Shown here: in pieces, positions 58,080 to 64,000 of the stretch
Layout of the letters: each line of letters opens with the position of its first letter
Position numbering within the stretch: the stretch's first letter is position 1
NCBI RefSeq assembly: GCF_001267885.1
Contig: NZ_CP012382.1
Location: 7,055,001-7,119,000 of the forward strand
Origin: Streptomyces ambofaciens ATCC 23877
GTDB lineage: Bacteria > Actinomycetota > Actinomycetes > Streptomycetales > Streptomycetaceae
Direction: 5' to 3'
Length of the DNA: 64,000 bases
Position numbers and translations under genes: made by a program
Notes under the pieces: generated by a model
Seen by the model: only the letters and a program-made list of their open reading frames with translations
Database searches by the model: none
Told to the model about the DNA's origin: nothing

Positions 58080-58131
58080 CGGGCGAAGAAGCGGCGGGCG
58101 GCAGTACGGCCGCCCGCCGCTTCTTCGCCCG
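58080..58131. terminator. Bidirectional terminator: 23-bp perfect hairpin
   Basis: The arm starting CGGGCGAAGAAGCGGCGGG (58080-58102) pairs perfectly with 58109-58131 over a 6-nt loop (AGTACG). It lies 33 nt after the proline-rich stop and 6 nt after the gnd stop on the other strand, ending both convergent transcripts. Confidence 0.88.
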
Positions 58132-58137
58132 CGACCA

Positions 58138-59577
58138 CTACGCGGTGACCTCCGACCGGTCCCCGCCCCACAGCGTGTGGAACGCGCCGTCCCGGTCGGT
58201 GCGCCGGTAGGTGTGCGCTCCGAAGAAGTCCCGCTGGCCCTGGGTCAGCGCGGCCGGCAGCCGCTCGGCGCGCAGGGCGTCGTAGTAGGCGAGGGCCGCG
58301 GCGAAGCCCGGCGTCGGTACGCCCTGTCGGGTCGCGGCGACCAGCACCTCGCGCCAGTCGTCCTGGGCGTCCGCGATCTCCCGCGCGAACGTCTCGTCCG
58401 ACAGCAGGCTCGGCAGGTCCGCGCGGGCGTCGTAGGCGGCGCGGATGCGGTCCAGGAAGGCCGCGCGGATGATGCAGCCGCCGCGCCAGATCGCCGAGAC
58501 CGCCCCCAGGTCGATGTCCCAGCCGTACTCCTCGCTGCCCGCCGCGACCTCGTGGAAGCCCTGCGTGTACGACACGATCTTCGACGCGTACAGCGCCTGC
58601 TCCACCCGGTCCGCGAAGGCGGCCGCCTCCGCCTCGCCCAGCGGGGACGCCTTCGGGCCGGCCAGCCCGCGCGAGGCCTCCCGCAGCGCGACGTGCCCGG
58701 ACAGGGAGCGGGCGAAGACGGCTTCGGCGATGCCGGACACCGGCACGCCCAGGTCCAGCGCGATCTGCACCGTCCAGCGGCCGGTGCCCTTCTGCTCCGC
58801 CTGGTCGGCCACCACGTCCACGAACGGCTCGCCCGTCGCCGCGTCGACGTGCGACAGCACCTCGGCGGTGATCTCGATCAGGTAGGAGTCCAGCCGGCCG
58901 GTGTTCCAGGTACGGAAGATCTCGGCGATCCGGGCGGGCGCGTACCCGGCGACGTCACGCAGCAACTGGTACGCCTCGCCGATCAGCTGCATGTCGGCGT
59001 ACTCGATGCCGTTGTGCACCATCTTCACGAAGTGCCCGGCACCGTCCGGGCCCACGTGCGTCACGCAGGGCGCCCCGTCCGCCGCCTTCGCGGAGATCTT
59101 CTCCAGCATCGGGCCGAGCGAGTCGTACGACTCCTTCGAGCCGCCCGGCATGATGCTCGGCCCGTTCAGCGCACCCTCCTCGCCGCCCGAGATGCCGGTG
59201 CCGACGAAGTGGATGCCCTGCTCGCGCAGTTCGCGTTCCCGGCGGCGGGTGTCCGCGAAGTGGGCGTTGCCGCCGTCGATGATCATGTCGCCGGGCTCCA
59301 GCAGCGGGGCGAACTCCTGGATCACCGCGTCGGTCGGGTCGCCGGCCTTCACCATGATCACCAGGCGGCGTGGCCGCTCCAGCGCCGCCACGAACTCCTT
59401 CGCGGTCTCGGTCGCGATGAAGTCGCCCTCGTTCCCGAACTCCTCCACCAGTGCGCGCGTGCGCGACGCGGTCCGGTTGTGCACCGCGACCGTGTAACCG
59501 TTGCGAGCGAAGTTACGGGCGAGGTTGCGGCCCATGACCGCGAGCCCCGTGACGCCGATCTGCGCTGTAGTGCTCAT
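58138..59577 (-). CDS. gnd: 6-phosphogluconate dehydrogenase, decarboxylating
   Basis: A 479-residue long-form NADP-dependent 6PGDH. GVTGLAVMGRNLARNFARNG (about 8-27) binds NADP. The substrate and catalytic segments are GISGGEEGALNGPSIMPGG (about 128) and HFVKMVHNGIEYADMQLIGEAY with Lys and Asn (about 180-200). The C-terminal helical tail crosses to the partner subunit. It converts 6-phosphogluconate to ribulose 5-phosphate, CO2 and NADPH in the oxidative pentose phosphate pathway. The start MSTTAQIGV has GGAG 8 nt upstream; the frame stays open through a repetitive leader. Its 5' region (59590-59735) is a degenerate repeat array. Confidence 0.93.
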   Translation of the reverse strand: MSTTAQIGVTGLAVMGRNLARNFARNGYTVAVHNRTASRTRALVEEFGNEGDFIATETAKEFVAALERPRRLVIMVKAGDPTDAVIQEFAPLLEPGDMIIDGGNAHFADTRRRERELREQGIHFVGTGISGGEEGALNGPSIMPGGSKESYDSLGPMLEKISAKAADGAPCVTHVGPDGAGHFVKMVHNGIEYADMQLIGEAYQLLRDVAGYAPARIAEIFRTWNTGRLDSYLIEITAEVLSHVDAATGEPFVDVVADQAEQKGTGRWTVQIALDLGVPVSGIAEAVFARSLSGHVALREASRGLAGPKASPLGEAEAAAFADRVEQALYASKIVSYTQGFHEVAAGSEEYGWDIDLGAVSAIWRGGCIIRAAFLDRIRAAYDARADLPSLLSDETFAREIADAQDDWREVLVAATRQGVPTPGFAAALAYYDALRAERLPAALTQGQRDFFGAHTYRRTDRDGAFHTLWGGDRSEVTA

Positions 59578-62548
<2,971 letters not shown>

Positions 62549-62776
62549 CGGCTGCTCCTCTGCGTGAGGCGGGGGCTCTCGGCCCGGCGCGGCGAACGGT
62601 CGTCATCCATGGACAACACGATGCCGTCCCAGGAGCTTCCCGTCGTCGTCCCTGAGCACTCATTGAGTCCTACTGCCGATGGAGTATGACGGCGGTGCCG
62701 TCCTCCCCAGGGTGGGGTACTCGCGGCCCGGCCCCCTGAGCAACGCCCCCTAGGGGCCCTGATAGTACTGCTCACC

Positions 62777-63631
62777 GTGGACCTCGACCCCGACCTCGCA
62801 GCGCTCCGCCCGCTCGGCGGCTTCTCCGTGCTGCACGCGTCGAAAACGTCACCGTACGGGCCGTTCCCCACCCTCGCACACGCCTACGCCCCGGTCGACG
62901 GCGAACCCGGACAGGGAGGCCGGGCACACGACGGCCCCGGCGGCACCGGCTTCGGAGGCCCCGGAGACGCGACGCCGGACGCCCCGGCACCGCTTCGGGC
63001 GGACCCCCTCGCCTTCCGCGTCCACAAGGTCGCCGCCGCGATCCGCGCCCCCGACAGGCGTGTCGCCGCCTCCGTCGCCCACCAAGGGCTCGCCGCCCGC
63101 CTGTGGTCGGTGACGCTGGGCTGCGCCGCCCTCTACGGTCACGTCCCCGACCTCGCACCGTCCCTGCTGCACTGGGACCCCGACGCCACCGCCCCCGACG
63201 ATCTGTGGCTCGCCGAGGTGCGTTCGCGGCCGGGGGACGTCGCCACGATCGCGGAGGTCGTACTCCGCACGCATCTCACGCCGCTGACGGCGACCCTCCA
63301 CGCCCGCTACCGCGTGGCCACCGGGCTGCTCCGGGGCAACGCCGCCTCCGCGCTGGCCGGAGCAGGGCGGGAGCTGGACCGCTGGGCCCGCCGCCACGGC
63401 CGTACGGACACCGCCGCCCGTGCCCGCTCGCTGACCTCCGGGCTCCTCGCCCACCCCCTGCTCGCCGGGACGGGAGCGCTCACCGGCACCGCCTTCCGCC
63501 GCCGGAGCTGCTGCCTGTACTACCGGGTGCCCGGCGGAGGGCTCTGCGGCGACTGCTGCTTCTCCCGGCCGCCCGGCTCCCCCGGCCCTCCTCGGGCCGC
63601 CCGCACTGCACGCTCTCCCCGCGATCCCTGA
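62777..63631 (+). CDS. FhuF-like [2Fe-2S] ferric-siderophore reductase
   Basis: A 284-residue protein. The C-terminal signature RRSCCLYYRVPGGGLCGDCCF (about 240-260) is the Cys-Cys-x10-Cys-x2-Cys [2Fe-2S] ligand set of FhuF. The body (about 80-235) is helical, as in FhuF relatives that release iron from hydroxamate siderophores. A Gly/Pro insertion interrupts about 45-72. The last 20 residues come from a 60-bp tandem repeat and are probably non-native. The GTG start has no Shine-Dalgarno; GATAGT/TAGTAC 8-10 nt upstream suggests a leaderless transcript. A CCCCTAGGGG palindrome lies at 62747-62756. Confidence 0.78.
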   Translation: MDLDPDLAALRPLGGFSVLHASKTSPYGPFPTLAHAYAPVDGEPGQGGRAHDGPGGTGFGGPGDATPDAPAPLRADPLAFRVHKVAAAIRAPDRRVAASVAHQGLAARLWSVTLGCAALYGHVPDLAPSLLHWDPDATAPDDLWLAEVRSRPGDVATIAEVVLRTHLTPLTATLHARYRVATGLLRGNAASALAGAGRELDRWARRHGRTDTAARARSLTSGLLAHPLLAGTGALTGTAFRRRSCCLYYRVPGGGLCGDCCFSRPPGSPGPPRAARTARSPRDP

Positions 63632-63700
63632 TCCCGGCTCCCCGGCCCTCCCCGGGCCGCCCGCACTGCGCGCTCTCCCCGCGATCCCTGATCCCGGCTC
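63581..63700 (+). repeat. 60-bp tandem duplication at the FhuF-like gene's 3' end
   Basis: Positions 63581-63640 and 63641-63700 agree except for two bases. The first copy contains the end of the reading frame and its TGA; the second copy and further CCCTGATCCC fragments to about 63750 are non-coding. Confidence 0.9.
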
Positions 63701-63854
63701 CCGGCTCCTCGCTCTCGGCTCCCCGCTCTCCCTGATCCCTGATTCCCGCTCCCCGCTCCCCGCCCTCCGTGATCTCCCGGCACCCGCGCTCTTCCCCACG
63801 CGCCCCGTCTGAGTGACCATGAAGGGACCAGCCGACGAGCACGGGAGGTTCCGG

Positions 63855-64000
63855 GTGCGTGTGGGACTGCTGACCCGCGAGTACCCGCCGGACGTGTACG
63901 GCGGCGCGGGCGTCCATGTCGAGTTCCTCGCCCGGGAGCTCGCCCGCCTCGTCGACCTGGACGTGCACTGCTGGGGCGAGGGCCGTGCCGACGGGGTGCT
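63855..64000 (+). CDS. glgA: Glycogen synthase / maltose-1-phosphate synthase, N-terminus (partial)
   Basis: The first 48 codons of a GT4 glycosyltransferase; the gene leaves the window. VRVGLLTREYPPDVYGGAGVH carries the N-terminal glycan-binding motif of actinobacterial glycogen synthases (GlgA, also called GlgM), and LVDLDVHCWGEGR follows. These enzymes use ADP-glucose, in mycobacteria to make maltose 1-phosphate. The GTG start with GGGAGG 6-7 nt upstream is preferred over an in-frame ATG 12 codons earlier (63819). Confidence 0.85.
   Translation, partial: MRVGLLTREYPPDVYGGAGVHVEFLARELARLVDLDVHCWGEGRADGV

Overview
The window is a high-GC (low 70s percent), GTG-start-rich actinomycete chromosome segment, almost certainly Streptomyces. 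The evidence is extreme G/C third-position bias, an Rpf-LysM-M23 cell-wall hydrolase, a Tat-exported amine oxidase, many GntR/LacI-controlled sugar operons and an actinobacterial-type glycogen synthase. All calls come from reading the sequence; no database search was run.

Layout. (1) 1-2 kb: tail of an ABC transporter and a GAF-SpoIIE phosphatase-HATPase regulator. (2) 2-14 kb: an alpha-glucan uptake and degradation locus, with GH13 glucosidase, two ABC permeases, a binding lipoprotein, and a large secreted GH87-type alpha-1,3-glucanase flanked by two nearly identical LacI genes. (3) 14-15 kb: a membrane-anchored EEP-family hydrolase. (4) 15-19 kb: a D-galactonate operon (dehydratase, aldolase, kinase, GntR). 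(5) 19-24 kb: sirtuin, flavin amine oxidase, CASTOR/POLLUX-type channel protein. (6) 24-30.5 kb: a mannonate/idonate sugar-acid operon (mannonate dehydratase, long-chain polyol/hexuronate dehydrogenase, MFS, idonate dehydrogenase) divergent from a GntR gene; it lacks its own KDG kinase and aldolase, which the galactonate operon could supply. (7) 31-38.6 kb: a LysR-controlled beta-ketoadipate-like cluster (3-hydroxyacyl-CoA dehydrogenase, CatI/CatJ-like CoA-transferase, thiolase, MFS, MaoC hydratase). (8) 38.8-56.06 kb: a putative 17.27-kb genomic island inserted into the 5' end of panD. (9) 56-64 kb: intact panD, GNAT, racemase-like protein, proline-rich protein, gnd, Rpf-LysM-M23 hydrolase, EamA exporter, FhuF-like [2Fe-2S] protein and the start of glycogen synthase.

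The island is the most interesting part. Its borders are two directly repeated copies of the panD start region: a 10-codon remnant ending in a stop at 38777-38809, and the functional start at 56047. They share an identical 16-bp core exactly 17,270 bp apart. It carries a small gene plus AbiEii-type nucleotidyltransferase pair and a tightly spaced three-gene operon encoding about 4,770 residues. The first protein is a single-chain fusion of a DEDDh exonuclease, a DinG/XPD-like helicase without Fe-S cysteines and a RecQ-like helicase. The second is a 779-residue protein of no recognised family. The third is a 1,995-residue STAND-like P-loop NTPase. I know of no described system with this composition; antiphage or anti-plasmid defence is an inference. 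No integrase gene is visible.

Regulatory structure is unusually legible: perfect long hairpins between convergent genes (30780-30846, 58080-58131), a perfect hairpin ending the island operon, candidate operators for LacI, GntR and LysR regulators, and several likely leaderless starts.
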